Shown here in pieces: positions 21,394-30,982 of a stretch of 64,000 nucleotides of DNA. The stretch comes from Mycolicibacterium hippocampi (GTDB taxonomy: Bacteria; Actinomycetota; Actinomycetes; Mycobacteriales; Mycobacteriaceae): positions 124,001 through 188,000 of the forward strand of contig NZ_BLLB01000002.1 in NCBI RefSeq assembly GCF_010723735.1, read 5' to 3'. The number at the start of each line of letters is the position of its first letter. Positions within the stretch are counted from its first letter, which is position 1. The notes under the pieces were generated by a model, which was not told the origin of the DNA, ran no database searches, and was given only the letters and a program-made list of their open reading frames with translations. The translations under genes and the position numbers were made by a program.

Positions 21394-21460
21394 GGGGTGC
21401 CCTTTCAGACGTGCGCGACCTTCGACTCAGCGCGCCCAGACGAGGGTATGCGAGACCGAC

Positions 21461-21598
21461 TCAGTCGGTCGGCTCGCCGGCATCCTCGTCGACGTCGGGG
21501 GTGTCCTTGCGGTCGTCGCCGTCGGCCTGCTTGGCCTTGGCGTTCTTGGAGGAGGCCGAACCTTCTTCGTCGTCGTAGATTCCTCTACCGCGGGTCAT
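21461..21598 (-). CDS. Small acidic protein
   Basis: A 45-aa ORF beginning MTRGRGIYDDEEG and ending DVDEDAGEPTD, highly charged with a central Lys/Ala stretch and no hydrophobic segment, so probably disordered. ATG 21598 is preceded by a strong GAGAGG at six bases and lies ten bases after the stop of the F420-dependent enzyme gene, so it is probably translated from that transcript. The function is unknown. Confidence 0.6.
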   Translation of the reverse strand: MTRGRGIYDDEEGSASSKNAKAKQADGDDRKDTPDVDEDAGEPTD

Positions 21599-21608
21599 CG
21601 AGTTCCTC

Positions 21609-22595
21609 TCACTGCGAAGCGCTTCGGAGCTTGTCCAGTAGCGGGCCCGCCGCCTCCTCGAGGAACAGATCTTGACTCTCGCCGCCGACCTGCACCATCG
21701 CGATGTCGGTGAAACCCGCCTCCCAGTACTTTCGCACTGATTCGACGATCGCGTCCAGGTCGGGACCGCACGGGATGGACTCGGCGACGTCTTCATGGCG
21801 GACGAACTGCGTGGCACCGTCGAACCCGGCCGTGGTCGGCAGATCCGAGTTCACGGCCCAGCCGCCGGCGAACCACCGGAACTGGTCGTGTGCGCGGGCC
21901 ACGGCGACGTCACGGTCGGGGTCCCAGCAGATCGGGATCTGGCCGATGACCCGGACATCGCCCGGGAGGCCGGTGGCCCGTCGGGTGTCATGCCAGGAGT
22001 CGACGAGGGATTTGTCGGGCTGGACCGCGATCAGGTGGTCGGCCAGCGGGGCGAACTCCTCGATGGAGCGATCACCGGACACCGCCGCCGCGATCGCCAC
22101 CGGGATCTCGGGAACGTCCCACAACCGCGCGGAGTCCACCTCGAAGTACTCGCCCTTCCAGTCCACCATCTCGCCGCTCATCAACTCGCGGATGATGTGA
22201 ATGGCCTCGCGCAACATGTCGTGGCGGCGAGCGACCGTCGGCCAGCCCTTGCCGACCACGTGCTCGTTGAGGTTCTCCCCGCTACCCAGCCCCAGGGTGA
22301 ACCGGCCGTCGGCGAGGATCTGCAGCGTCGCCGCCTTCTGCGCGACGATCGCGGGATGGTAACGGATCGTCGGGCAGGTGACATAGGTCATCAACTCGAC
22401 CCGCTCGGTGGCGTGGGCGACTGCTCCGAGCATCGACCAGGCGTACGGAGCGTGGCCCTGCGACGACAACCACGGGAAGTAGTGGTCGCTGGACACTTCG
22501 AAGTCGAAACCGACATCTTCTGCCGAAACTGCATAGCGGACAAGATCTTTGGGACCGCTCTGCTCGGTCATCAGGGTATAGCCGAAACGCGTCAT
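21609..22595 (-). CDS. F420-dependent LLM-class oxidoreductase
   Basis: A 328-aa bacterial luciferase-like (TIM barrel) protein of the F420-using type common in mycobacteria. Characteristic segments are FDFEVSSDHYFPW, MTYVTCPTIRYHPAIVAQKAAT, GRFTLGLGSGENLNEHV and the ADHLIAVQPDK strand. The substrate is not deducible. It starts at ATG 22595, giving MTRFGYTLMTEQ. A small acidic protein gene follows ten bases downstream. Confidence 0.88.
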   Translation of the reverse strand: MTRFGYTLMTEQSGPKDLVRYAVSAEDVGFDFEVSSDHYFPWLSSQGHAPYAWSMLGAVAHATERVELMTYVTCPTIRYHPAIVAQKAATLQILADGRFTLGLGSGENLNEHVVGKGWPTVARRHDMLREAIHIIRELMSGEMVDWKGEYFEVDSARLWDVPEIPVAIAAAVSGDRSIEEFAPLADHLIAVQPDKSLVDSWHDTRRATGLPGDVRVIGQIPICWDPDRDVAVARAHDQFRWFAGGWAVNSDLPTTAGFDGATQFVRHEDVAESIPCGPDLDAIVESVRKYWEAGFTDIAMVQVGGESQDLFLEEAAGPLLDKLRSASQ

Positions 22596-22711
22596 GGGCT
22601 TCGGATACCCGGGCTTGCAGGTACGAAACGGCACCGGCCCAGACGCACCGCCGCGTGCGGCTGGAGTGACTGACGTTGTCAATTCCAGCGACGATCGACA
22701 GGATGGTCGGC

Positions 22712-23866
22712 ATGACGTACGACACCGGTGGCTACGGTCCGGCGGGGACACCCGCCCCCGGCGGTCCGCCCATCGGTTATCCCCCGCCCGGATACCCGGG
22801 TTACCCGCCGCCGGGATACGGCGGTTACAGACCGCCCCCCGGCTATCCACCTCCCTACGGTGGCCCGCCACCCGGCTACGGTCCGCGGCCGGCGTTCAAA
22901 CCGGGCGTCGTCCCGCTGCGTCCGCTCAGCCTGTCCGACATGTTCAACGGGGCAGTGGCCTATGTCCGGGCGAATCCCAAAGCCACGCTGGGCCTCACCA
23001 CCATCGTCGTGGTCGCTGCGCAGCTGTTGACGCTGGTGCTGTCGCTGCTGCCGTTCGCGTTCACCGGGCAACTCGCGCAAGCGATGGGCAGCGACGAACC
23101 CAGCGCCGAGATGCTGGTGAGCTGGGCGACGTCCAGCCTCACAGCGTCCGTCTCCACCGTCCTGTCGGCGATCCTGCTCAGCGGCCTGCTGACGGTCGTG
23201 GTCGGGCGGGCGGTGTTCGGCGCCGGGATCACGATCGGCGAGGCCTGGCGGCGCCTACGTCCGAGGCTCTGGGCGCTGATCGGGTTCACCGTGCTGCAGA
23301 CCCTCGGTGCCGTCGTGTTGATCGCTCTGGTGTTCCTGCCGGTCGTGGCCGTGGCGGTCGCGACGGATGTGATGATCGCCTTTCTCTTCGGCGTTCCGCT
23401 GGTGCTGGCGCTGATCGCGGTGCTGGTCTACCTGGGCACGATGCTGACGTTCACCCCGGCGGCCATCGTGCTGGAGCGCCGCGACATCATCTCGTCGATC
23501 AAGCGGTCGTTTGCGCTGATCAAGGGCGATTTCTGGCGGGTCCTGGGCATCCGGCTGCTCGCCACGCTGGTGGCCAACCTGATCGCCGGGGCGGTCGCGA
23601 TCCCGTTCAGTTTCGGCGGTCAGATCATGCTGTCCACGTCGGCGTCGGCCACGGCGGCGATGCTCGCCCTGGTCGCGTTCGCCGTCGGCGGTGCCATCGG
23701 TCAAATCATCACCGCGCCGTTCACCGCCGGTGTGGTGGTGTTGCAGTACACCGACCGCCGCATCCGGTCGGAAGCCTTCGACCTCGTTCTGCAGACAGGC
23801 GCAGCGGGCGGACCGGCAGCCTCGCCGGATTCCACCGACGACCTCTGGCTGACCCGCCAGAGCTGA
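22712..23866 (+). CDS. Pro/Gly/Tyr-rich N-terminal membrane protein (Rv3689-like)
   Basis: A 384-aa protein. Residues about 1-65 are a low-complexity tail made of GYPPPGYPG-type repeats, followed by a glycerophosphodiester-phosphodiesterase-membrane-domain-like region of about six helices (LSDMFNGAVAYVRANP, then hydrophobic blocks; SIKRSFALIKGDFWRVLGI near 270). It is the first gene of a cluster matching the order of M. tuberculosis Rv3689-Rv3695. ATG 22712 follows ACAGGA at eight bases; an ATG nine bases earlier is an alternative. The function is unknown. Confidence 0.75.
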   Translation: MTYDTGGYGPAGTPAPGGPPIGYPPPGYPGYPPPGYGGYRPPPGYPPPYGGPPPGYGPRPAFKPGVVPLRPLSLSDMFNGAVAYVRANPKATLGLTTIVVVAAQLLTLVLSLLPFAFTGQLAQAMGSDEPSAEMLVSWATSSLTASVSTVLSAILLSGLLTVVVGRAVFGAGITIGEAWRRLRPRLWALIGFTVLQTLGAVVLIALVFLPVVAVAVATDVMIAFLFGVPLVLALIAVLVYLGTMLTFTPAAIVLERRDIISSIKRSFALIKGDFWRVLGIRLLATLVANLIAGAVAIPFSFGGQIMLSTSASATAAMLALVAFAVGGAIGQIITAPFTAGVVVLQYTDRRIRSEAFDLVLQTGAAGGPAASPDSTDDLWLTRQS

Positions 23867-23867
23867 C

Positions 23868-24521
23868 ATGCCGACGATCGACATCGACCGCGACGCGGCC
23901 CACGAGGCGGCCCAACGCGAGCTCGGCAAACCGATCTACCCCCGGCCGTCGCTGACCGACCAGATCCTCGACTGGATCGACGAACTGCTCTACCGGCTGG
24001 TCGCCGGCAGCGCGGACGTCCCGGGTGGCTGGTTCACGGTGTCGGTACTGCTGATCCTGCTCGGCGTCGCCGTGTTCGTCGCGGTGCGCATCGCTCGCCG
24101 CGCGATGCGCACCGACCGCAGCGAATCCGCCGGCCTGTTCGGTGGCCACGAGCTCAGCGCCGCCGAACACCGCGCGACCGCCGAAACGCATGCCGCGGCC
24201 GGGGATTGGGCGCCCGCCATTCGGCATCGGCTTCGCGCCGTAGCGCGACAACTCGAGGAGAACGGTGTCCTGGAACCCGTTCCCGGCCGGACGGCGACCG
24301 AACTGGCCCGCACCGCCGGCCGGGCGCTGCCGCCTCTGGCCGACGAACTGTTCTCCGCAGCAGAGATTTTCAACGATGTGACCTACGGTGAGCGGCCCGG
24401 GCTCGAAGAGCAGTACCGGATGATCGCTTCGCTGGACCGCAAACTCGGCACCCGAACGGCGAAGGATTCCGCCGAGTCGCCCCCCACGTCGTCGCCGCAG
24501 ACATGGGCCGAGGTGCGATGA
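23868..24521 (+). CDS. DUF4129-domain membrane protein
   Basis: A 217-aa protein with one central membrane helix (about 52-75) and a C-terminal cytosolic DUF4129 domain (about 95-190; DWAPAIRHRLRAVARQLEENG, then PGRTATELARTAG). It begins two bases after the stop of the upstream gene, and its stop overlaps the next start. DUF4129 proteins commonly accompany MoxR AAA+ ATPases and DUF58 proteins, as here, and are thought to be part of a membrane-linked chaperone or protease-like assembly. Confidence 0.8.
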   Translation: MPTIDIDRDAAHEAAQRELGKPIYPRPSLTDQILDWIDELLYRLVAGSADVPGGWFTVSVLLILLGVAVFVAVRIARRAMRTDRSESAGLFGGHELSAAEHRATAETHAAAGDWAPAIRHRLRAVARQLEENGVLEPVPGRTATELARTAGRALPPLADELFSAAEIFNDVTYGERPGLEEQYRMIASLDRKLGTRTAKDSAESPPTSSPQTWAEVR

Positions 24522-25665
24522 CGGATTCCTCGTCGACCGTCGTCGGCGCGACCATGGGCCAGCGGTGGCGCACCGGGCGTTGGGTGCTGCTCGCCCTCGT
24601 CGTCATCGTCGGCGTCGCCGCGGCGACGGCCTACCTGACCTCGCCGGGAACCGGTGGCCGGATGGAAGCGAACTCGACGTCCCCGGAAGGGGCCCGCGCC
24701 CTGGTCACGCTGCTGCGCGACAACGGGGTGACGGTCGTCGAGGCCGACACCGTCGCGGCCGTCGAACGCGAAGCACAGCCCGGGACCCTGCTGGTGGTCG
24801 CGCAGACCGCCCATCTGTTCGGCGACGAGTTGCTCGCCCGGCTGGCGGAGGTGCCGTCCGATCTCCTCCTGGTCGAGCCGGTCGGTCAGACTCGCGAGCA
24901 GCTCGCCCCGGCGCTCCGCCGAGCGGACTCGACCAGTTTCGGTGGCCTGACCGCGGATTGTGACCTGCGGGAGGCCAGACAGGCCGGGACCGTGCACTTC
25001 GGCGCGGCCGACACCTACGAGGCGTCCGCCGCAACACCGGTGACCCGGTGCTACGACGGCGTGCTGGCGCGTTACACCGACGACGGCCGGACGACGACGG
25101 TCGTGGGCAGTGCGCTGTTCATGATGAACGAAGGGCTGCTCGAGGAGGGCAACGCCGCGCTGGCGATGAATCTGGCCGGCCAGCACCCCCGGGTGGTGTG
25201 GTATGCGCCTCAGAGCAGCGAGACCGCTGACTCCGACGGCGGGGCAACGATTTCCGACCTCATCCCGGCTCAGGTCACCTGGGTGGCCCTGCAGCTGGCG
25301 CTCGCCGTGGTGTTGCTGGCCCTGTGGAAGGGCCGCCGGATCGGCCCGCTGGTGGCCGAACGGCTGCCCGTCGTGGTGCGTGCGTCGGAGACCGTGGAGG
25401 GGCGGGGCCGGTTGTACCGTTCGCGTCGCGCCAGGGACCGCGCCGCCGAGGCCCTTCGGACATCGACACTGCAGCGGATGCTGCCCCGCCTGGGTCTGGG
25501 CTTCACGGCCGACCAGTCGACCGTCGCTCAGGCGGTCACGGCACGTTCCGGTCTGGACCCCCGCGCGGTCGGCCATACGCTGTACGGCGCGCCGCCCGCC
25601 ACCGACACCGAACTAGTCACCCTCGCACGCGAACTCGACAACATGGAAAGGCTGGTCGCACAGTC

Positions 25666-25669
<4 letters not shown>
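24518..25669 (+). CDS. DUF4350-domain membrane protein
   Basis: A 383-aa protein with an N-terminal helix (about 19-42), a DUF4350 extracytoplasmic domain (starting near NSTSPEGARALVTLLRDNGV) and a second helix near 255-275. A cytosolic tail holds an Arg-rich patch (YRSRRARDRAAEAL). ATG 24518 overlaps the preceding TGA (ATGA), and its own stop overlaps the GTG of the MoxR gene. It equates to M. tuberculosis Rv3691 by order and content. Confidence 0.8.
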
Positions 25670-26628
<959 letters not shown>

Positions 26629-26638
26629 TTGCCGGGCA

Positions 26639-27961
26639 GTGATACTCACCGGACGCACCGGGTTGATCGCGCTGCTGTGCGCGTTTCCCATCGCGTTCTC
26701 CGCCCGTCCGGCACTGGCTTTCGCTGTCCTGGCCGCCGCACTCGTGGTGGCCGTCGCGGTCGATGTCGCCCTGGCAGGCAGTCCGCGCGCCCTCACGTTG
26801 ACGCGCAACGGCCAGACCTCCGCGCGCCTGGGTCAGCCGGTGGCGGCGGAACTGAGCGTCGGCAACGGTGGCCGGACCAGGTTCCGCGGGGTTATCCGGG
26901 ACGCGTGGGCTCCCAGCGCGCGCGCCGAACCCCGGACCCATCCGGTGAACCTTGCTGCAGGACAGCGTGTTGGGCTGCAAACCCAGTTGCGGCCGGTCCG
27001 TCGCGGTGATCAGGTCTCGGCACTGGTGACGGCCAGATCCGTCGGCCCGCTGGGCCTTGCCGGCCGGCAGCGCTCACACCGGGTGCCCTGGCAGATCCGG
27101 ATCCTGCCGCCGTTCCTGTCGCGCAAGCATCTGCCGACACGGCTGGCCAGGCTACGCGAGCTCGACGGCATGACACCTGTGCTGATCCGCGGCCAGGGGA
27201 CCGAGTTCGATTCGCTGCGTGAGTACGTCGTGGGTGACGACGTCCGCTCGATCGACTGGCGTGCGACCGCAAGGCGGGCCGACGTGGTGGTGCGCACCTG
27301 GCGGCCCGAGCGTGACCGGCGCGTGGTGATCGTGCTCGACACCGGCCGCACCTCGGCCGGGCGCGTGGGCGTGGATCCAACAGCACTAGACCCCGGCGGC
27401 TGGCCGCGGCTGGACTGGTCGATGGACGCCGCCCTGTTGCTGGCGGCGCTGGCCGCACGAGCAGGCGACCACGTCGACTTCCTGGCACACGACCGCGTCA
27501 CCAGGGCCGGCGTCTTCAACGCCTCGCGCACCGGGTTGCTGGCCAAGCTCGTCGAGGCGATGGCGCCACTGGAGCCCGCGTTGATCGAGTCGGATCCACG
27601 CGCGCTGGTGACGGCGATCCAGCGGCGGGTGCGTCGGCGCGCACTGGTGGTGTTGTTGACCGACCTCAACGCCTCCGCGATCGACGAGGGGCTGATCACC
27701 GTGCTGCCACAGCTGACCGCCAAACACCAGGTGCTGCTGGCCGCGGTCGGCGATCCCCGGGTGGACACACTCGCCGCAGGCCGCGCCGATGCCGTGGCGG
27801 TTTACGACGCCGCCGCCGCCGAGCGCGCCCGCAACGAGCGGCGCGACGTCGCATCCCGGCTGCGGCGTTGCGGCGTCGACGTCGTGGATGCACCGCCGGA
27901 GGAGATCGCACCGGCCCTGGCCGACCACTACCTGGCGATGAAAGCCACCGGCCGGCTGTAG
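26639..27961 (+). CDS. DUF58-domain membrane protein (MoxR partner)
   Basis: A 440-aa protein with two N-terminal membrane helices (about 6-50), a beta-rich region and the DUF58 core with the diagnostic GTEFDSLREYVVGDDVRSIDW followed by RADVVVRTWRPERDRRVVIVLDTG. It then has a VWA-like fold (MDAALLLAALAARAGD). The start is GTG 26639, ten bases after the moxR stop. In M. tuberculosis the equivalent is Rv3693. After this gene the conserved cluster is interrupted by an AbiEi/DUF559-like gene before SpoIIM and RDD resume. Confidence 0.85.
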   Translation: MILTGRTGLIALLCAFPIAFSARPALAFAVLAAALVVAVAVDVALAGSPRALTLTRNGQTSARLGQPVAAELSVGNGGRTRFRGVIRDAWAPSARAEPRTHPVNLAAGQRVGLQTQLRPVRRGDQVSALVTARSVGPLGLAGRQRSHRVPWQIRILPPFLSRKHLPTRLARLRELDGMTPVLIRGQGTEFDSLREYVVGDDVRSIDWRATARRADVVVRTWRPERDRRVVIVLDTGRTSAGRVGVDPTALDPGGWPRLDWSMDAALLLAALAARAGDHVDFLAHDRVTRAGVFNASRTGLLAKLVEAMAPLEPALIESDPRALVTAIQRRVRRRALVVLLTDLNASAIDEGLITVLPQLTAKHQVLLAAVGDPRVDTLAAGRADAVAVYDAAAAERARNERRDVASRLRRCGVDVVDAPPEEIAPALADHYLAMKATGRL

Positions 27962-27973
27962 GGCTTTCTCCGG

Positions 27974-28034
27974 CGCGAGCAGACGCGAACTCGCACATTT
28001 TTCGCCGAAAACCCGCGAGGTTGTGTCTGCTCGG
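27974..28034. repeat. Palindromic intergenic element, copy A
   Basis: An imperfect palindrome of about 60 bp. The left arm CGAGCAGACGCGAACTCGC and the right arm match at 16 of 19 positions, and TTTTCG-C-CGAAAA sits between them as a second stem. It begins just after the DUF58 stop and could terminate or stabilise that transcript. A 23-bp block (27975-27997) recurs exactly at 29024-29046. Confidence 0.75.
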
Positions 28035-28132
28035 CGGAGCAAGCCGGGCGCGCAAATCCCCACAACGGATTCCATCCAGCGATGGCCGTCTCACCGACCA
28101 GCGCCGGTCCTGTGCGGGCTGACGATTCGAAG

Positions 28133-29020
28133 ATGCGGACAGAGCTGGACGACCTGTTTCGACACGGCGGCGGATACGTCACCACCGCTGAGCTACTACA
28201 GGTGATGTCCCGTCAACAGCTTGATCGACAGGTGAAGAAGGGCCGGCTGGTACGCGTGTGGCACGGCGTTTACGGCCGGAAAACGCCCGATCTCATCGGC
28301 CGGTTGACGGCGTTGGATTCACACCTCGGCCAACGCTCGGTCGCGTGCCTCGGGACGGCCGCGGCTTTATACGGATTCGACACCGAGGCAACAGAGTGCG
28401 TCCATGTGCTGGACCCAGGTGTGAGGCTTCGTCCGACGGTAGGGCTGATGGTGCATCAACGTGGTGGCGCACCGCTGGAGCGCATTCGGGGCCGTCTCGC
28501 TACTGCTCCTGCGTGGACAGCTGTCGAGGTGGCCCGTGAACTACGGCGCCCACGGGCGTTGGCGACGCTGGATGCAGCGCTGCACTCGGGCAGATGCACT
28601 CCGGCCGACCTGGCTTCCGCGGTGTCGCAGCAGCGCGGTCGCCGCGGCATCGTCGCCGTCCGCGCACTCGTACAGCTGGCGGACGGACGCGCCGAATCTG
28701 CGATGGAAAGCGAAGCCCGGCTGGTGATGATCGACCACGGATTGCCGCGTCCGGAGCTTCAGTACGTGATCCGTGGCCGTGCCGGGGAGAGGTGGCGGGT
28801 CGACTTCGCCTGGCCGGAACAGCGGGTCGCCGCAGAGTACGAGAGCATCGAGTGGCACGCCGGTAGGGCCGAGATGCTGCGCGACAAGCGCCGGTTCGCC
28901 GCGGTCCAGCAGCTCGGCTGGACGATGGTCCCGATCGTCGTGACCGACGTTCGTCAGCATCCTGAGCAGCTCGCCGACCGGATTGCCGACCATCTGGTGC
29001 GCGCGTCGATCGCCAGCTGA
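28133..29020 (+). CDS. AbiEi-like HTH plus DUF559 endonuclease-fold protein
   Basis: A 295-aa protein. The N-terminal AbiEi-like winged helix (about 1-55: LDDLFRHGGGYVTTAELL, then GRLVRVWHGVYG) is followed by a linker and a C-terminal DUF559/Vsr-like nuclease fold (about 205-290: EARLVMIDHGLPRPELQY, WRVDFAWPEQRVAAEYESIE, RRFAAVQQLGWTMVPIV). The D...E/EYES pattern fits a PD-(D/E)xK-type site. I used ATG 28133; an ATG at 28082 would add a poorly conserved stretch. Such proteins are frequent orphan relatives of abortive-infection antitoxins in mycobacteria. It sits between two copies of a palindromic element inside an otherwise conserved cluster. Confidence 0.7.
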   Translation: MRTELDDLFRHGGGYVTTAELLQVMSRQQLDRQVKKGRLVRVWHGVYGRKTPDLIGRLTALDSHLGQRSVACLGTAAALYGFDTEATECVHVLDPGVRLRPTVGLMVHQRGGAPLERIRGRLATAPAWTAVEVARELRRPRALATLDAALHSGRCTPADLASAVSQQRGRRGIVAVRALVQLADGRAESAMESEARLVMIDHGLPRPELQYVIRGRAGERWRVDFAWPEQRVAAEYESIEWHAGRAEMLRDKRRFAAVQQLGWTMVPIVVTDVRQHPEQLADRIADHLVRASIAS

Positions 29021-29021
29021 C

Positions 29022-29084
29022 CCGCGAGCAGACGCGAACTCGCACACTTTGGCCGAGAGTCGCACGAGTTTGTGTCTGCTCGCG
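29022..29084. repeat. Palindromic intergenic element, copy B
   Basis: The same element as copy A: CCGCGAGCAGAC with its inverted partner near 29072-29084, and interior sequence GGCCGAGAG in place of TTTTCGCCGAAAA. It follows the AbiEi/DUF559-like gene directly and lies between convergent genes, so it may serve as a bidirectional 3' end. Copies A and B are about 1.05 kb apart and in the same orientation. Confidence 0.75.
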
Positions 29085-29090
29085 GAGTAA

Positions 29091-30083
29091 CTAGCCCGTG
29101 GGCACCAGGTCGGGCGCGTTGTCGATGTCACCCGTCTCTCCGGCCCGCGACGCCCTGCGGCCGAAATGGAACACGTAACCCAAGAACACCACCTCTGCCG
29201 CGACGCCGATCGCGATGCGCGCGAACGTCGGCAACGGCGACGGCGTCACGAACGCCTCGATCACTCCGGCCGCCAGCAGCACCACCACCAGACCGATGGC
29301 GACCGAGATCACCGCCCGGCCCTGCTCAGCCAGCACCTGACCACGCGGTCGGTTCCCGGGTGAGACCACCGACCAGCCGAGCCGCATCCCGGCGCCGGCC
29401 GCCAGGAACACCGCGGTCAGCTCGATCAGACCGTGCGGAGTGATCAGCCCGAGAAAGATATCGCCCTTGCCGGCGTCGAACATCAAGCCCGCATTCACCC
29501 CGAAGTTGGCCGCGTTCTGGAACAGCACGTAGGGAATCGGGATTCCGAGCAGGATCGAGAAGCCGATGCACTGCGCGGCGACCCACGCGTTGTTGACCCA
29601 CACCTGCAGCGCGAACGAGCCCGCCGGATTCTCGCTGTAGTACGAGGCGAAGTCGTTGTTGACCAGTTGGTCGATCTCGCTCGGCGTGCCGAAGGCGGCC
29701 TGGACTTCGGGGTTACCGGCGACCCATCCGGCGATCAGGACGGCGACGACGAAGAAGCCGATCGCCGATCCCAGCCACCATCGCCACGCGCGGTAGGCGA
29801 CCACCGGGAAGGACACCGTCCAGAACCGGACGAACTCGCTCCGCAGCGGGGCGTGCGCGCCGGTGACCACCGACCGGGCGCGGGCCACCAGCCCCGACAG
29901 CTTGCCGACCAGTACCCCGTCGGAGGACACGGACCGCACCATCGACAGGTGGGTGGACACCCGCTGGTAGAGGTCGACGAGTTCGTCGATCTCGGCGCCG
30001 GTGAGCTGCCTGCGCTTCTTCACCAGCCTGTCCAGCCGGTCCCAGGTCGGGCGATTCGCCACGACGAACGCGTCGACATCCAC
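29091..30083 (-). CDS. SpoIIM-family membrane protein (Rv3694-like)
   Basis: A 330-aa membrane protein of the stage II sporulation M family: N-terminal cytosolic helices (VDVDAFVVANRPTWDRLDRL, ELVDLYQRVSTHLSMVRS) and about six membrane helices, with ITPHGLIELTAVFLAAGAGMRLGW as the core motif. Mycobacteria do not sporulate; family members probably handle membrane-linked assembly with RDD and MoxR partners. I used GTG 30083, with AGGA upstream; an alternative start at 30125 adds 14 residues and would overlap the divergent RDD gene. It equates to Rv3694c. Confidence 0.82.
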   Translation of the reverse strand: MDVDAFVVANRPTWDRLDRLVKKRRQLTGAEIDELVDLYQRVSTHLSMVRSVSSDGVLVGKLSGLVARARSVVTGAHAPLRSEFVRFWTVSFPVVAYRAWRWWLGSAIGFFVVAVLIAGWVAGNPEVQAAFGTPSEIDQLVNNDFASYYSENPAGSFALQVWVNNAWVAAQCIGFSILLGIPIPYVLFQNAANFGVNAGLMFDAGKGDIFLGLITPHGLIELTAVFLAAGAGMRLGWSVVSPGNRPRGQVLAEQGRAVISVAIGLVVVLLAAGVIEAFVTPSPLPTFARIAIGVAAEVVFLGYVFHFGRRASRAGETGDIDNAPDLVPTG

Positions 30084-30110
30084 CTCGCCGATCCTAGTAG
30101 CGTGGCTGGC

Positions 30111-30968
30111 ATGGTCGGTCAGCAAGAGCCCGTGGTGACCGGAGACGCGGTGGTCCTCGATGTCCAGATCGCCCAGGTCCCGGTGCGCGCGCTGTCAGCG
30201 CTGATCGACATCACCGTGGTGTTCGTGTGCTACATCATCGGTGTCGTGCTGTGGGCGGTGACCTTGTCGGAGGCCGATGCGGCGTTCTCCGGCGCAGTGC
30301 TGATCATCTTCACCGTCCTGGCGCTGGTGGGCTACCCGGTCATCTTCGAGACCGCCACCCGCGGCCGGTCCTTGGGCAAGATGGCGATGGGCTTGCGGGT
30401 GGTGTCCGAAGACGGCGGACCGGAACGGTTCCGCCAGGCGCTCTTTCGGGCGCTGTCCGGCGTCATCGAGATCTGGATGCTCACCGGCGGCCCCGCGGTG
30501 ATCTGCAGCCTGCTCTCCCCGAAAGGCAAGCGCATCGGCGATGTCTTCGCGGGCACCCTCGTCATCAGCGAACGTGCAGCGAAACTTTCGCCACCACCGC
30601 CGATGCCGCCGCAACTCGCGTGGTGGGCGGCGTCGCTCGAGCTGTCCGGGCTCGATGCCGAACAAGCCGAGCTCGCCCGCCAGTTCCTCTCCCGTGCTGC
30701 GCAACTCAACCCCCAGATGCGAGAGCAGATGGCGCATCGGATCACCGTCGAGGTGGTCGCCCGCATCTCACCACCGCCACCACCGGGCACGCCGGCGCCG
30801 TTGATACTGGCGGCCGTCCTCGCAGAGCGCCACCGCCGGGAGCTGGGCCGGCTGCAGTCCTCGCGCCGGCCGTCGGCCTGGCCGACGCAGGGACCCACCC
30901 ATCCTCGGTACCTCTCTCCGACACCGTCTCCGCCCCAGGACTCAGGTCCGTTCACCCCGCCGTCCTGA
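30111..30968 (+). CDS. RDD-family membrane protein (Rv3695-like)
   Basis: A 285-aa protein. The RDD domain (about 15-150) shows RALSALIDITVVFV (RDD-type motif), GRSLGKMAMGLRVVSEDGG and KGKRIGDVFAGTLVI. The C-terminal 130 residues are cytosolic, Pro-rich and helical. It is divergent from the SpoIIM gene 27 bp away, an arrangement conserved in mycobacteria. ATG 30111 was chosen because the sequence before it lies within the SpoIIM gene. The function is unknown; it may act as a transporter or an assembly partner of the MoxR/DUF58 system. Confidence 0.85.
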   Translation: MVGQQEPVVTGDAVVLDVQIAQVPVRALSALIDITVVFVCYIIGVVLWAVTLSEADAAFSGAVLIIFTVLALVGYPVIFETATRGRSLGKMAMGLRVVSEDGGPERFRQALFRALSGVIEIWMLTGGPAVICSLLSPKGKRIGDVFAGTLVISERAAKLSPPPPMPPQLAWWAASLELSGLDAEQAELARQFLSRAAQLNPQMREQMAHRITVEVVARISPPPPPGTPAPLILAAVLAERHRRELGRLQSSRRPSAWPTQGPTHPRYLSPTPSPPQDSGPFTPPS

Positions 30969-30982
30969 CGCTCGCGCCGGAA

